Shown here: positions 1 to 12,900 of the stretch, in pieces | How the letters are laid out: the number at the start of each line of letters is the position of its first letter | Position numbering within the stretch: the first letter of the stretch is position 1 | Assembly (NCBI GenBank): GCA_002943765.1 | Contig: PQWQ01000005.1 | Span: 62,001-126,000 of the forward strand | Reading direction: 5' to 3' | DNA: 64,000 nucleotides | DNA from: Psoroptes ovis | Lineage: Eukaryota > Arthropoda > Arachnida > Sarcoptiformes > Psoroptidae | Notes under the pieces: generated by a model | What the model was told of the DNA's origin: nothing | What the model saw: the letters and a program-made list of their open reading frames with translations, nothing else | Databases searched by the model: none | Translations under genes and position numbers: made by a program

Positions 1-3000
1 TCAATTAATGTTCAAAAAATAGATGTGTGAAACTTTGTATTTTAATGTATATTTGTGGATTGTAAAATTCTCCAAATAGACTGGTGGCAAACACGTTCCG
101 ACTATACGTGATTTGTATGATGAATTTATTGGATGATTTTAAAATTTAAATTTTCAAAAAAAAAAAAAATGAAAAATTTAAATTTGTTCCAAACCAAGAA
201 AAATAATTCCAATGTGTCAAGTGATTGTGTGTGGATTTCACTGAGTGTTAAATCGGATTTTGACTTTCAATAAGCTTTTTGGTTCAGTATTCATATCACA
301 CACATTCACTGGTAGAGATCACATAAGTTTTTGATTGAAATTTCTCTGTTGAATTGAAAATTAAAATTCAATCTGATTTCAATTCAATTTTTGGCTTATT
401 ATTTTTTTTTTTATTCGATCATTATTCAACTTAGTGCATGCTTCTTGAAATAATATTTACTAGCACGTGTAATTTTCAAGTATTTAAACATGACTACTAC
501 GTCTCAATATTGATGTTTTAACATTTTGGCGAAATGGCGTACACCATATTTTTTTTGTTTTGTTTGTAATTTACATATCAAATAAATAAAATTATAATCA
601 AAATGTATATTTGAATATCTTTTAGAAGTTCTTATATATTGACTGAGAGATTTTTCTTTTATTGTTTCAATTCTTCAAATTTGTATTAAAATTTGAATTT
701 CTTTGAATTTGAAATTAATATATTATTCAAATTTAAGCATTCAATCTTTGGCCAATACACCCACCAATTGAAATCTGAATGGGACAAATCCAAAAATTTT
801 GAATTTTGAATCTTCTGCCATTCGAATTTCGATTTGAATTGCTTTTTGAGGTTAAAATTCCAGCACGTTTCTTGATCGTTTTCCTTTCCATATCGGATTT
901 CTGTGTATCGTTTAAAAATCGATGGGCGCCAAACGCCCATTCTGGCTCCAAGTATCCAAGCTTGGTTTTTGTGTTATTTTTTTCGCTGATTATATTCATA
1001 TTAAGCTTGGGAGTCAACACAAACATTCGCGGAGTTGTCCAAATGAAGAAAATTTTCATTTTTCTGATGGTAACAACCCAAATAACAAACAAATATATTA
1101 ACCATTATCATCCGTTTTGATAAATACACACAAACAGTATTTAGATACATTCATATACTTTCACAGATAGACGGAAACTCCAAAGTACCACCGACCAAAA
1201 TGAAAAAAAAAATCGTTTGTACACTGAATCTACCCGGCAATTTTCAAATCATGCGCCGTTCAATTTTGATTCAAAAAATTTTTCGAGCCATCAAATGAAT
1301 TTTGCTATTCATACTCATTCATTCATTTTGGATCATTACTTATCGAATGAAAATCGTTTTAAACCTCGTTGAAAGGGTTTCGCAAGTTAAAATTTTGCGA
1401 CAAGTGAATTGCACATTCAGCAATCAGACAACATTCATAAATTCAAACATTTTTCTTTGTGAATTATCATTTTGTTCGTTTAAAAATTAATGATTTTCTA
1501 CTAAGAAGGCTTCTGTAAAAAACCTTAAAAGATACAAGTAATTCTCCAAGAAAGATCAACTAAACAAAAATCATCTGAATCCAAGGTAAGTATAAAAATC
1601 ATTGATTAAATTAAATGTATGGCAGTGAAGCAAACATTTATTGAGTGACACATACGAACACACATGAACCCACCATGGTGAATCGATACTTATATCATAA
1701 AGCATATGAATGATTTTAATTTTGACGCAAATTGATGAAACTATTTGGGTCGTTTTTTTTTTACTTAAATTCAAAGGAATTCAAAATATTTCTTTTAAAT
1801 TTGACTTTTTTGCTCTTTATTTATAATCAATTTCCATTGATTTTCAATTAGTCAGGTAAAAAACAAGAACAGTAACTCATTTTGTTTTGTTTTTCAACTT
1901 ACCGTGCTTTAATTGATTGATTGATGAAATGAATGAATCAAAATGAATTTTAATCAAATAATCAAACAAATTTTTCTTCGAATGAATATTCTTATAATCA
2001 AATTTTCTTCGTAAAAAAACAATCATCAGCAGTAGGTTTCTGTGCACACAGGTCCTGCTGATTTTTCAATTGCATTTTTGTCAGCCACAAACAAAATATT
2101 CAAATTGAAATAATTTTTAATCAAATCGAAATCAAACGAAGAAATGAATTTTATATTTCTTGAAAATAAACTTAAGAAAACACACACATTTGAACAGTGG
2201 CTAATGGCAGTGGGGTAAGGAGGCAGCAAGAAGGAGCAGTGAGATTTTGAGAAAAAACTAAAAAGTCAATTGGCTCTGAATGGCATTTGATGATAATCAT
2301 CATTTACAGAGAACACACTGAGAGTGGAGATAGAAAAATATCATTCAAAATTAATAAAATAAGTGTTTTTTCGCCAGCCAGCTATTTTGCATAATGGGCA
2401 TATGGTGTGTGTGTGTGTGCATGGTGTTATAAGGTGCTCATTTTTTCAAGAATATATTTATAAGACAATTCAATTGAGAAAACTTCTGGTAAATTTTTCG
2501 ACTTTAAAGTTTTCATTTTGGCCAAAAAAAGATCTATTCAATAAAACATAAACTCATTCATCTTCTATGGCCATTTTTTGGATGTTTAATGCATTTTTGA
2601 AATTTAAAAAAATTTTGTCGGAAAATTTCCCTGTTGAAAAAAAAATATTTTAAAATTCAAAATTGCGGTATTTTTGATTATTTCCATTTTTATGATAATC
2701 TTTGCTGTGTATGTATGTGAATGTGCAAGAAATATTTTTTTATGAATAAATTTTTGATTGACATTTGTTTTATTTTATTTTATTCAGAATTAAAATTCGA
2801 AAAATTTTTTAAAAATGAAATTGTTTATTGTCAAAATAATAATGAAAAGCTTATGATTATTATTGTCCATAGTCCATACAGCAACAACGACAACACAAGC
2901 GAGAATATGTGACAGATTGATTTTGCATTTGACGGCTGCTGATGCCAACACACTATCTGATACTAATTAGTATCAATAATTAATTTAATTAGTGTTGTCT

Positions 3001-4362
3001 TTTGATTTGTCAAAAGTTTTTAACCAAAAATATTTTTTGGTATGTTTTCGATGTGTTGTTTTGGCAAAATAATTTTCAATGCAGGTAAATAATAGCGCCA
3101 AATTCTCTTAGATTTTCTTATATTTTCCCCGAATAATTTCAATAGTAACACATGTGAATTATATAAGGTCGAACATATTAATAAATGTAAATTTTTGTTG
3201 TTGTGTTTGTGTTTGTGTATTGGTAAAATAATAATAAATGACAATTTTATTTGTTTATTCGTGTTTTTACGTATTAATATCTTGAAAATTAATTGAATTC
3301 AATGAGAAAATTCTATGTTTGCCTTAATATGTGCACTATGAGAATTTACATCTTGTAAAAGTAGGTACTATTTGGCTGTGAAAGTATGTGGCTGAACAAT
3401 GCCATTAATTTGAAATGTGTGACAAAACAATTTCATTGGCAAATGAACAAAAAAAAAATGATCAGTATTCATTCACAATTGAGAATAACAAACATAAAAG
3501 TCATTAAGTTTTGCAAAAATGAATTATTGGTCAAAAGTAATATGATTCTTTTTTCGGTAGAAACAATTCAATTTGAATCTCTAAATGATCAAATAATTGG
3601 CTCAAATCAAACAAACATACTAACACTCGATCCTATCAAATTATTATTTATGACTTAGCGTGAAAATTGTATGGCAATTCACATACATACATACATTTGT
3701 GTAATGTAATGTAATTTGATCATCTAGCTTAAGCCATTCAACATTTATTTTGTGGTTATTTTTTTGAGATTTTTTTTTCTGCGAAAAACACTGATTAATT
3801 TAATAATAATAATAACCGAACGGGCGTTGATTGGGCGCCATTCGTTAAAAACAAAGAAATTCTACCTTAAAATTTCACACAAATCATTAATAAATTATTT
3901 GTGAATTAATACCGAATGACAAATATATTAGTTGATTATAAATAAATTATTATTGTGAATATCAGAAGCCAAATAAATCAATTTTCAAAAAAATTTTTCT
4001 GAAAAAAAGTGTTACGGAAAATTTATTTATTTAAATATTTTTTCTCATTGATCTATTCGAATGCATTTCAATTCGAATAATTTAAGTAAATTTGTATATA
4101 TTTGAGTATTAAAACATTCACGCAAAAAAATCAAAATCACATATTCATATTATTTCCGAATGATCAAACATACATTCATTCAATTAAATAAATTCATCTT
4201 TTTCAATCAACTAAATGCATTCGAAACATACATTCGAATTTATGCACTTTTCCAATGTAATTTCACTCAATTTTTTGATTTGTTTGACTAATTTCATCGA
4301 ATCCGAAATTTCTAATTCATATTTTTTGAATTATTTGAATTTTTCAAAAGCATTTCAGAGTA
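1..4362. other. Intergenic or 5' non-coding DNA, no convincing gene
   Basis: AT-rich sequence with homopolymer runs and short direct repeats. Open frames near 690-1120 on both strands overlap one another, carry no motif I recognise and are not flanked by a consistent splice pattern, so I do not call a gene. A small 7-bp-stem hairpin with GC arms lies near 921-940. The distal part probably holds the promoter and 5' UTR of the Beat-type gene, but I see no core promoter element I would defend. Confidence 0.5.
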
Positions 4363-7190
4363 ATGGCAATGATATTATTATCGAAAGTCTTGTCAAGTAT
4401 TGGCCAAAAATGTTCATTCAAAAGTTCATCAATGTTAGGCCATCTTTTTCATGAAAATGTGACACCTAAAACAACTGAACACAATCTGAACACATTGTTT
4501 AGGAGACTTAGTTTGATTTGCTCAAAATTATTATTATTTTCATTTAAATTATTAATAATCATTTATTTAGTATTCAATTTTGGTAAGTGATGCTTCTTTA
4601 TTTGATTCTTGATACTGCCTTAATTTGATTTAAAAGTATATTCAAATTGATTTTATTCTGTTTTATTTTTTTTTTTCATCGAAAACCTTAAAAAGATACT
4701 GGCCATTGCCTGCGATTGGTGATGCTAGAAGTGCCGTCTCCATCGTATGCAGGTGAATCAATAGAATTAAGCTGTATCTATGAATTGGAACAAGATAAAC
4801 TCTATTCAGTAAAATGGTATAAAAATGATGTTGAATTCTATCGGTATGTTTTGTCCAATTTTCTAAAAATAAAAAAATTGAATGCATATACTGATAGTGA
4901 TAGTCATAGTTAATTAATTCATATTTATTCACCATTAATTAATAATTAATCATTTGATTTTTATTTTTATTTTTGCATTATTTTTTCAATCATTTTCATA
5001 CACATATTAATAATTGAATATTTACCTGAATCAACTGAACATTTAATAATTTGTTTTGCTGTCGATGTTGACCGGTGGGCGACTGACTGATATTTCAATT
5101 AAAAATATACTACATTGATAATGCATAGATATGTGCCTAAGGTATGTATGCAGCTAGAATGAAATGAATAATATTAAATTGAATAAATGTATAAGAATTC
5201 AATGTGTATGTTTGTGGGTGAAACTAAATTATTTCATTTTTTTTATATTTCTTCTTACATCAATATTTTATTATGCATTCGTTTGAATGCTAATGACAAA
5301 ACCAATGAACCTACACCAAATCAAACTAACAATAATTAATGTCGCCATTTTTCATTTTATTTTTTAATCATAAAATGAAACAAGGATTGGCCGCCAGGTC
5401 AATTTCTGCCAATTAATGGTATTAGAGTCGATGTATGTATTTTTATTAATCGAAATTCTTTGATGTTCAAAGAATTCATTTATTATTTTGGCGGAAAAAA
5501 ATTATTAATTTTCACCAAAATTCTTCATTTTTTTCTCTTCGCTAAAACACAGTTAGCCAAATCGGGTATGAATTCTGTGTTCCTAAAATTTATCGATATT
5601 AATACGGCTGGTTTGTACAGGTAAAGGTGCACCTAATACACTTTGTTTGTAAATGATTATTTTAATATTAATTTCCATACTCTTTCAAAGATGTGAAGTA
5701 TCAGCTGAAGCACCATCATTTGTAACGGCTGAAGGTGAAAAAGAATTACAAGTAACAGGTAAAATTGAAATATATGCGATAAATCATGCATTATTTGTGC
5801 TTATTAATCATTGATTAATGATCATTAAAAGATGTTTGGGCACATTTACGCCCAAATAAAGTGAAACATGTACGATTTCAATGAACAACAATTTTTCAAT
5901 GATTTCAATATTATTATTTTCAATACTTGATTAATGATTTTACTAAATTAATTTCTTTGATTTTCAACATAAAATCGATTTCTTTCACTGCGAAAACAGT
6001 ACTTCCATTAAGTGGTCCACAGATTTTCGGTGTACAACCATCTTACAAGGTTTCGGATGAAGGTAAATAAATGCTGGTGTGCGGAATATGCGAAAATTAA
6101 TTTAATATTTCATCGAAATTTGCAGTAAATTTAACTTGTATTTCGGCCAAGAGTAAACCATCTCCAACATTAAGATGGTAAGTTGATGTTGTTCAAGTTG
6201 TTAAGTAATTCAAAATTTATGAAATAACAACCAAACACTCGAATATATATCGATCAATCGAAATACTTATCATAAAAGTTAATTATTAAACACACATATA
6301 TTCATCAAACACACTGAAAACATTGAATGGGTCCCAAATCGATGATTTTCATTTACATCAAATTTTAATCAATAAAAACACAATTGAAAAGTGTTATTTA
6401 ATATGAGAATATTAATTTTATTTTCACTTATTTATTTTCCATGTTCGACCGGTCATTTTTATTATATCATCATTATTTATTATTCGATAGGCACATCAAT
6501 AACAAAGAGGTATGTTTATTATTAATTTCATTTTGTTTGTTTAGTTTATTATTGCTATGTTTGTTTATGAGGCTAATATATGCCACGAATAGGTCTATCA
6601 TTGTCTTGTTTATTTTAGTTTATGTTTGTCAATCATTTTTGTATATATTTTTCCATTAATGATAGGTTCCTCAAGATGATGATAATGATGAATATCACAT
6701 TAGTAATGCATCACACGTAATAAGTGATGATCATCTTGAAACGACCAGCTCTACATTGCGTTTCACCGCCCAAGAACAGGTAATTATTTGCCAGTATTTT
6801 GTCAATTTTTTCATTGAAAAGGTGCTAATACGCAAACAAGTTAATGTAATGTAATTATTATTCTTCAAAATTAATTAATATTCAGCACTTTAAATCGGGA
6901 ATTATACGTGTGAAATGTACATCGACAGTTATTCGTATGCATGCAATGAGTAATGAAGTCATTCTACGGACCGAAATACCGATGACATCGGATAAATATT
7001 TCGATAGTTATCTAAGCGAAAATCTAAGCCAACCACGTAAGTTTTTCGCTCTAATTTGATTGATCGATTATTTAGAATTCGTCAGTATTTGTACACAGCG
7101 AGTGATGGTAATGAACCAGGGATCGAATTGGGAGCCAATTATTTGCAGCTGCTTATGGCGATCATTATTGGAGCCTTTTTGAACACTTGA
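4363..7190 (+). CDS. beat: Beaten-path (Beat) family immunoglobulin protein, 12 exons
   Basis: Exons: 4363-4582, 4696-4843, 5129-5141, 5385-5432, 5553-5620, 5691-5758, 6000-6062, 6126-6177, 6491-6509, 6666-6779, 6886-7036, 7099-7190; 351 aa with every phase matching. Seen: a hydrophobic signal region near residues 53-72; first Ig domain with the Beat hallmark LYSVKWYKNDVEFYRYVPK followed by DWPPG, then LYRCEVSAEAPSF; second Ig domain with VNLTC and a Cys-containing IIRVKCTSTV strand; a hydrophobic C-terminus (YLQLLMAIIIGAFLNT) that could be a GPI signal or membrane anchor. Family knowledge: Beat proteins bind Sidestep-family receptors and guide motor axons and synaptic partners. The start could also be the in-frame Met at 4432. 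Which Beat paralogue this is cannot be decided by eye. A poly(A) signal AATAAA lies at about 7415. Confidence 0.9.
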
Positions 7191-8389
7191 AATCACTCCA
7201 ATTTTGTACCTGGCTCACAGAAAGATAATTGAATGAAATCACACAATCAAAAACAACAATCAATTAATTAACAAAGAGGACTGATTGATTAATTAATTAA
7301 TTTATTATCATCATCATCACCAGACCCAAACAATGATTGATTTTATTGTTTTATTATTCCTTTATTTTTGTTTTATGATTGAATTTTATTTATGAATTAT
7401 GATTATTTGCATTAAATAAATTGAATTCAAAGATTCAAAATGTTAGAACATATTCTATTCATTCATTTGAACATAATAATGACAAAGCGACTGCCGAACG
7501 CAGCAGCTTTCAAATCTCAATTCACTAATCTGGGCGCCATTCAATTCATTATTTCATTCATTGTCGATCATCAATGAAACTATCGATAGTTTGATCAATA
7601 ATTTGGTGTTCATCTGCAGTGAACATACAATCAGGCTCTGGCAATGACATGACTCGCAGATGTCTTTTATTATCGACTGAAAGACAATGTTTTGACAACA
7701 AACAAATCAGTGATCAGCATTTTTTTGCGGGATGTCTGGTAAAATCATCTTCGAATCGGAAACATTTGAATGTCCATTAAAATTTGCCAAAAAAAAAAAT
7801 TGAAATAGTCGTAGATTACTGTGTTGAATCATATGTATGTTTGATTGTTGAAGACATAAAACAGTCGAAAAAATAATTCAAAACAAATGATTTCCATCCA
7901 TGTCAATGACGAAAAGATTATTTTTTATGACATTTATATGACGATTTCGACGACATTCATTCTTCGTTTTAATTTCTGGCCGACAGGTCCCATCCTCACA
8001 TATCGATGACAATTTTAATCATTTTTGATTTTATTGATTTATTCATTAATACATTCATTCATTTGAAATGTGATAATTCAGTTCAGCAAAATGACTACTT
8101 GGTGAGTATTGTTGTCTACATTAATTTATGTTTATGCTATCGCGTTCTGATTTATTTTCATTACATTTTTTATATTTTTTATGCCTTTGACATTATTTCA
8201 TTTGATCATGATACAGTTGGTGTATCGAAAGTTATTTACTTCGGAAATAATTGCCTCGAGGATAAAATTGAATTTTTCGAGATTTTTTGGCTAAAACAAA
8301 ATAATTAATGAAATAATTGCCAATATAATAATGGATCTGTTCCGCACATCATGTTTTAACCTGCCGATGTGCATGCATATTCCGATCAA

Positions 8390-8469
8390 TTAGATTGTCC
8401 GTAAAGTTTTGGCCGATTTTCATGAGCAACTCGATTGATTAAGCCGAATGAACTTTTCGGACAACCTAA
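8390..8469 (+). mobile_element. MITE copy 1, mariner-like TIR element
   Basis: Ends TTAGATTGTCCGTAAAG and CTTTTCGGACAACCTAA form imperfect terminal inverted repeats with TA on the right flank. The interior shares ATTTTCATGAGCAACTCGAT and AAGCCGAATGAACTT with copies 2, 3 and 4. About 80 bp, non-coding, intergenic. Confidence 0.85.
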
Positions 8470-9039
8470 TATTTTATTCAATCAAATTAATAATTCATAA
8501 ATTTTTGTATTTCTGGTGCTTTCCAAACAATAAGAATGTAATGCATCGAATTTTGAAGTATTTTTGAGATTCAAAATTTGATTGTCGAATGACGTATTAA
8601 AACGTTTTTCAGAAACGATGATTCTTACAGCTGATCGAGTAAGTTGTACGTCATTTTTCCTTTGAAATTTAATCAATTTGCTGCAGTTTTTTAGTCATGA
8701 ATCGACATGTAATTTGCCAGACATACTGAGACAAATCATAAGACAAACAGTCATTAGCAATGAATATATGTGTGTACATTACATTATAAATATGCATCAT
8801 TCGATTTTTACATTTGCTGCTTTCACAGTGAAAATTAAAAAAATTCACAAAAAAATGAAAATCAAAGAAAAAAAAAAATTTGTTAATGATTTTCCATTTT
8901 AAATTTCGACTACAGCACACACAAGTTGTAAATTACTTACTGATAATAAAAATTTATGTGTGTTCAATTCCTCAATTCCATTTCCTTTGAAGACATCATC
9001 ACTTAATTATTATTTTTTCCTCCACAATGAACATATGTC

Positions 9040-9071
9040 AATTTAAAGAATTTTGAAAAATTCTTTAAATT
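9040..9071. repeat. Perfect AT-rich hairpin
   Basis: AATTTAAAGAATTTT is followed after two bases by its reverse complement, giving a stem of about 15 bp with a minimal loop. Isolated in intergenic DNA, with no T-run placing it as a terminator. Confidence 0.7.
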
Positions 9072-9985
9072 CTTACATAATGACATTTTTCATCATTTAT
9101 TCCATTTGATCTCTACGGAACAAAAAACAAAATTGCAACATTTTTTCATCTGTTTGATTCATGATTCGCTGCTGAATGATTTGCATGAAGCAAATCACAT
9201 CAAATGATGCGCAAATCTATGATGAATCTATGATGATTTGGTCAATTGATCTTTTGACGATAATTTTGATGACTTTGACATTTTATTTTATTTTGTTCAA
9301 CGGTCAATTCCCTATTAAATAACATGCATCTTGCCCTATTAAATCGAAACAGAATTGCCATATCGACATTTGCCTAATTGGAGTGGACCAATTTCTTGAA
9401 ATAATTGAAATGAAATTGATCATGCAAATTCTTATGCAAATAATACGCTAAGAGAGAGATATGAATCTTTTTCTGGGAGAATTCTGTTCAACATTTCTGA
9501 AATATAATTAAGACATTGTACATTGAATATGGTATTATTGTTTTGTACCTTATAACTTTTAATCAATTTAATTATATCGAATTCAATATTGAAAATTTAC
9601 CGAAATTTATAGAATGTGATTACATAATTAAATTTAATCACATTTCGGGCGTCGGTTTTATTGGCTGTCAACATTTTTTGTGGCCGGTAAATATGTTGTG
9701 TTTGCAACCAAAAATATTTTGATATGGCGTGCTAGAAGCATATTTGAATGCTTCAGTAAAAATTTTCAATCATCATTGCATAATGCGATCCAAATAATAC
9801 TAACATTGGTGGTACCGACAAGGTGTACCGCGCCCAAATGAGTCAATTTTTTGCTGAAGAAATTCTGAAGGTTTGAGATTCTGTTTATCTTGTGCACAAG
9901 TATTGATGAGCAAATTTTATCATTGTTTTTTCGAAAAAAACTGATTTGCATCCATTCGTTTGTTGGTGATTTTGATGATAATCAA

Positions 9986-12900
9986 ATGACAAATATTCAA
10001 GATAAAGATAATGGTGATGGCATTGATAAGCAGCCATCACAACCGCAATCTTCAAGCAATGAAGATGAAAATAGTAATGGACGAAAACGTAAAGATTCAA
10101 TTAATTCACATACACCAAGTGGTGAAGTGATACTTAAAACTAGAGGTCGATCCTCAGGTTCACGACGAGGTTCGACAACATTCCTTACAAGCGATGATAA
10201 TATTATCATGGCATTCGGTTCTGGCCGCCGTTTATCATCATTTTGTACAACATCTTCCTATGAGTAAGTGTTTTTCAGCCGAATCTAATCAACAAACATA
10301 AAAATTGATTAATTTAAATTCATTAATAAAGAGATACGGCCTTATCGATCGGTGATGAACCATTCACCGATGAAGAAATATCCGAAACGATTCGTGCACA
10401 TAAACAAATAATTGCAACAATGAAACAACAAAATTGGCCAATGTATCGTAAATTAAAGGTAAATCAAGCAATTGATTGATAATTGATTGATTATTTATGA
10501 ACTTTGTTATTGTTTTTTGGTTCAAGATTTTGAATCGTGCAAAACATTACATCAAAAAACATGAAGGCGAACTAAAACAATCGAAACAAGCAAAAGATTT
10601 ATTTGCCAAATGGAAAGTGTACATCGAAAGGGTTGGTCTCCAATGATGTTTTTGATAATCATAAAATAAATGATGTTTGCATGATCTTTCTGATCTCAAA
10701 TACAAATTCTAAGAATTGTATTGATTTTCTATTAATCTATTCTCATTCATTCAATGAATCGATAGAGCATCAATCGTATCAAACGTGAAATGGCCAATAT
10801 AATTGTGGTCATTACGCCTTGGGAAATGAGAATCAAAAAAATCGAAAGTAAGTCATATGATTAAATAAGCAATTGGCATCAATTCATTAAATTTCCGTAT
10901 CAGATTCCGTATGATAGCAACCACAAAAATGATCATTGATCTATTATTGATCGATCGATTAATCGACAAATCGATTTTATCGTTAATAACATTGATTTTT
11001 CATCAAAAAACATTGCCAATTGTGCCAATACTAATCTCATATTCTCAGCTTAACAGGTTAATTGCATACACAGCTGCTGCTGCTTAGACTAATTCTGAAG
11101 TCTGATATTCAAATATTTTCCATTCTCAATGCCTTTTTCTATGACAAAATCTTTCTGATTTTTTCTTTTCTGCTGCTGTGTGAAACGAATGTGAATATTT
11201 TAAAGTCAAATCGCTACACAAGATTTATTTGGTATCATTATGTGTGGGCCCAAATTTTTTTCTGGTTTTTTGGCACTTTATAAGTCTTTGGTTATGCGAT
11301 TAATTTTTATTAGCACCTCTCTCACAAACAAAAATATCTCTGGCATCTTGCTTGAAAAATGCTTGAAAAAGATCAAAGCAGATTTTATTTATTACAATGA
11401 AATTCATTCTCATTGCTAATGTTTGATTTTCTGGCTTATTATTTACACTCTATATATATTCGATGTGTTTCTATTTTTTTCGATGGATGAAGGTGTCATT
11501 AAAATTTTTTTTCGGTTTATTTTTCGGGTATTGTTTGGTAGCCAATTAGCCAATGAATAAATCTTTGATTTTGTTTTTTGACTATTTTTAAAAATAGAAA
11601 ATCTAGTTGAATCGATTCTATAGCAAATGATCTATGGATCATTGGAGAGATATCGATTTCAATTCCAAGTAAAAAAATGAATGGATTTGATTAAAATAAA
11701 TTTTCCAAACAATCGAAGATCAATTTAATAAATTTTTATTTATTTTTCTGAAAAATATATTTTAAGGCCATTTTGGTTCGGGTGTCGCATCATATTTTAT
11801 ATTTTTACGTTGGGTATTTTGGGTTAATATCTTCATCAGTGTTTTTATATGCTGTTTTTTAATGGTACCAGAGGTAAGGTGTCATTTGTGCTTTGAATCA
11901 AAATCAAAAATGATACTTTGTATTTGTTTTTGATATTATTCCAAATGATTTATCACCATAGGTTTTGCGCGGTGATCCAGATCCTACCGGCATGCGAAAA
12001 GAAGTTGAAGATGCTGAAGAATCATTGAAATTGCAGGCCATCTGGGATTTTGAGGTACGATGTCGAAATGAATGAATTTTCTTGAATGAATAAATGTAAA
12101 TTTTGATGAACTAATTATTTCGATGCCAAAACATTACATAGGGATATCTAAAATATTCACCAATCTTTTATGGTTATTATAGTAAAACAGAAATGACTAG
12201 CGAAGGTATGATTGTACTGATCATAATAATAATTATCATAATTATAATTATGATAATTCAAATGCTTCATTTAATTCACATCTTTTTTTTCTTGCAAATG
12301 AATGGGAATAAGTTGTTTTGAAAATTGTTTGATCATAAAATACAGAAAACAAACTTTTTTCCGAGCAAAACTTTCGACACTTTTTTTCTGCGAAATTTCT
12401 GGTCGTTTTAATATTTTCATATTTTGATTTGATTGCAATTTTTTCATTTTGATTTCACCAGTGTTAAATTGATGAATTTGTCAAAAATTAATTCATCCAT
12501 GAAAATGGATTTAGAAACATTGAAAATTTTCAAAGATTTTGAATCTAAATTCCATTGATTATCTGTCAAATAGGTTATCGGCTGCCATTGGCATATTTTC
12601 TGACCACATTCTGTTTGTACATGTTTAGCTTTTTTTGCATTTTACGCAAGTAAGTATCTTGTTTAATCTGTTTTGGGTCAGTCAGTCAAATAAATAATTC
12701 GTTTTATTTGTTGAAAAATTTCACAGAATGGCCCAGAATTCTCGTATGAGTCGTGTTGCTAGTAAAGATGATGAATATACATTCTGTTGGAAAGTGTTCA
12801 CCGGTTGGGATCATATGATTGGTAATAGTGAAACTGCTTACAACAAAGTCGCATCACTGGTTATGAGTCTTAAAGAATCGATTCTGGAAGAAAAAGAACG

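Larger units (their letters stand above)
7191..9985. other. Beat 3' UTR and intergenic spacer
   Basis: Contains the 3' UTR of the upstream Ig gene with a probable poly(A) signal near 7415-7420, one ~80-bp MITE at 8390-8469 and a strong AT-rich hairpin at 9040-9071. Short open frames around 8000-8900 show no family motif. The in-frame upstream extension 9890-9985 could add 32 residues to the N-terminus of the TMC protein, but its composition is unlike the rest of that exon. Confidence 0.5.

Noticed and set aside
690..1120. Overlapping open frames on both strands with a GC-richer patch
   Set aside because: No recognisable motif in any frame, no consistent splice context, and three frames are open at once, which is uninformative in such short stretches.
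4663..4935. Minus-strand open frame opposite the first Beat Ig exon
   Set aside because: The plus strand carries the Beat signature with conserved splice phases; the antisense frame has no motif.
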